64,000 nt of DNA from the NCBI RefSeq assembly GCF_013409005.1, contig NZ_JACBZO010000001.1, positions 434,001-498,000 on the forward strand. Direction: 5' to 3'. Within the stretch, counting starts at the first letter, position 1, and every line of letters starts with the position of its first letter. Below are positions 62,896 through 64,000 of the stretch, one piece after another. The translations under genes were made by a program, and so were the position numbers. Below the pieces are notes generated by a model that was not told the DNA's origin, did no database searches, and saw only the letters and a list, made by a program, of their open reading frames with translations. Source of the DNA: Demequina lutea (GTDB lineage Bacteria > Actinomycetota > Actinomycetes > Actinomycetales > Demequinaceae).

Positions 62896-64000
62896 ATGAC
62901 CAACGCGACCGCTGTTCCGCCGATCCTGACATATTCCACCCTCCTTGTCGCCAACCGCGGGGAGATTGCCTGCCGCATCATCCGCAGCGCGAAGGCATTG
63001 GGACTCCGCACGGTCGCGGTCTACTCCGAGGCCGATCGTGGAGCTCCGCACGTAGCGCTCGCAGACGTGGCGGTCAACATCGGGGCCGAGTCGCCGCGCG
63101 AGTCGTATCTGAACGGCGAACTAATGGTGCGGGTCGCTCTCGAGACGGGTGCGGGCGCCATCCATCCCGGCTATGGCTTTCTGTCAGAGAACGCCGACTT
63201 TGCAGCGAGTGTCGAGGCGAGCGGGCTGATCTTCGTTGGCCCGACCCCCGAACAGCTGTCGATCTTCGGCGCCAAGGACACAGCCCGCACCGCCGCCGCG
63301 CACGCTGGGCTTCCGATGGTGCGCGGCACGGGAGTGCTGCCGGACGCCGACACGGCGGTCGCTGCAGCGGCCGACCTCGGCTTTCCGGTGATCCTCAAGG
63401 CCACCAGCGGCGGCGGCGGAATCGGCATGCAGGTGTGCCGCACCTCCGGGGAGGTGCGCAACGCGTATGCGTCGATCGAGCGGATCGCCAGCTCGAGCTT
63501 CGGGAGCGGCGCGGTCTTCGCCGAGCGGTTCATCGTGAACGCGCGGCACATCGAGGTGCAGGTCTTCGGTGATGGCGTGGGGCACGTCGTCAGCCTCGGC
63601 GATCGCGACTGCTCGCTGCAGCGTCGCAACCAGAAGGTCGTCGAGGAGGCACCAGCCTTCGACCTGAGCGACGAGCTGCGCGCGAGATTGCACAGCACCT
63701 CACGCGAGCTCTGCGCCTCGCTCGGCTACCGCTCGGCGGGCACCGTCGAGTTCGTCTACGACTCGGAGCGCGGCGAAGCCTCATTCCTCGAGGTCAACAC
63801 GAGACTTCAGGTGGAGCATCCGATCACCGAGGCCATCACCGGCGTCGATCTGGTCGAGTGGATGCTTCGGCTCGCGGGAGGGGACACCAGCTTCCTCGAG
63901 CCCTATGCCGACACTCACGTCGTTCCCATCACCGGATTCGCGGTCGAGGCGCGTGTCTACGCCGAGGACCCGGTGCGCGGGTATCAGCCGTCGTCCGGCA
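62896..64000 (+). CDS. uca: Urea carboxylase, biotin carboxylase part; 3' end outside the window
   Basis: The frame opens at ATG 62896 and is still open at the window end (368 residues). It has the biotin carboxylase N-domain (LLVANRGEIACRIIRSAKAL, GAIHPGYGFLSENADF), the ATP-grasp glycine loop ATSGGGGIGMQVCR, and FLEVNTRLQVEHPITEAITG with the catalytic Arg and Glu. These parts are shared with acetyl- and pyruvate-CoA carboxylases; the urea assignment rests on the divergent allophanate hydrolase gene, a standard pair. The carboxyltransferase and biotin domains should follow. Confidence 0.85.
   Translation, partial: MTNATAVPPILTYSTLLVANRGEIACRIIRSAKALGLRTVAVYSEADRGAPHVALADVAVNIGAESPRESYLNGELMVRVALETGAGAIHPGYGFLSENADFAASVEASGLIFVGPTPEQLSIFGAKDTARTAAAHAGLPMVRGTGVLPDADTAVAAAADLGFPVILKATSGGGGIGMQVCRTSGEVRNAYASIERIASSSFGSGAVFAERFIVNARHIEVQVFGDGVGHVVSLGDRDCSLQRRNQKVVEEAPAFDLSDELRARLHSTSRELCASLGYRSAGTVEFVYDSERGEASFLEVNTRLQVEHPITEAITGVDLVEWMLRLAGGDTSFLEPYADTHVVPITGFAVEARVYAEDPVRGYQPSSG

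Overview
This window comes from a high-GC actinobacterium, most likely a member of Micrococcales. The GC content is high, GTG starts are common, and the order tmk - holB - lipoprotein hydrolase - tRNA-Thr is one I know from that order; the last point is recalled, not checked. Positions 1-4390 are conserved chromosome: the end of a Gfo/Idh/MocA oxidoreductase, thymidylate kinase, DNA polymerase III delta', a secreted alpha/beta-hydrolase lipoprotein and tRNA-Thr(CGT).

The 3' part of the tRNA, including CCA, is repeated perfectly at 49875 and 50751 in the same orientation. This brackets a 45.5-kb integrative island (about 4391-49920) and a small 0.83-kb segment (49922-50750). Sequence just after the third copy (50796 onward) resembles the sequence just after the tRNA, as expected for tandem or serial integration at one attachment site. 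No integrase gene is visible. The distal end of the island has plasmid-like functions: a putative replication initiator, a zinc-ribbon protein, ParA with a small partner, seven tandem 8-bp repeats and a large nested hairpin.

The cargo is mainly metal homeostasis, above all copper. Block A (5.2-17.9 kb) has a broken TlpA-like gene, a redoxin, CcdA, a thioredoxin-like protein, a two-component system, DUF4396, SHOCT, an Lgt-like protein, a cupredoxin-ATPase-YHS copper pump, DUF4395 and DUF3105. Block B (25.7-37.7 kb) has a MerR regulator with a divergent flavin disulfide oxidoreductase, DUF302, PspA, a TPM-type coiled-coil protein, two HMA chaperones, a cupredoxin, SHOCT, a second two-component system, a YHS protein and a permease with two YHS domains. 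Two motifs tie the blocks together: tandem GATGAAG boxes with an 11-bp period at five upstream regions, and CueR/MerR-type promoters (dyad inside a 20-bp spacer) upstream of the copA locus and of the YHS/permease locus.

Between and after these blocks lie transposon debris, a seven-bladed propeller surface protein with a sortase-type tail, a nucleotidyltransferase/HEPN-like pair bracketed by 78-bp repeats, a 38-residue cysteine-rich ORF, a hipBA module, a run of one-gene units followed by a conserved 26-nt element (40-43.2 kb, cassette-like), an intact IS21-family element with a 5-bp target duplication, and a TIGR02391/HEPN protein.

Beyond 50.8 kb come a second hipBA module on the minus strand, a PsiD-like phosphatidylserine decarboxylase family enzyme, IS fragments, an ABC importer operon under a GntR regulator that is fused in frame to an arylsulfotransferase-like protein, and divergent allophanate hydrolase and urea carboxylase genes (urea breakdown). 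The last gene runs off the window.
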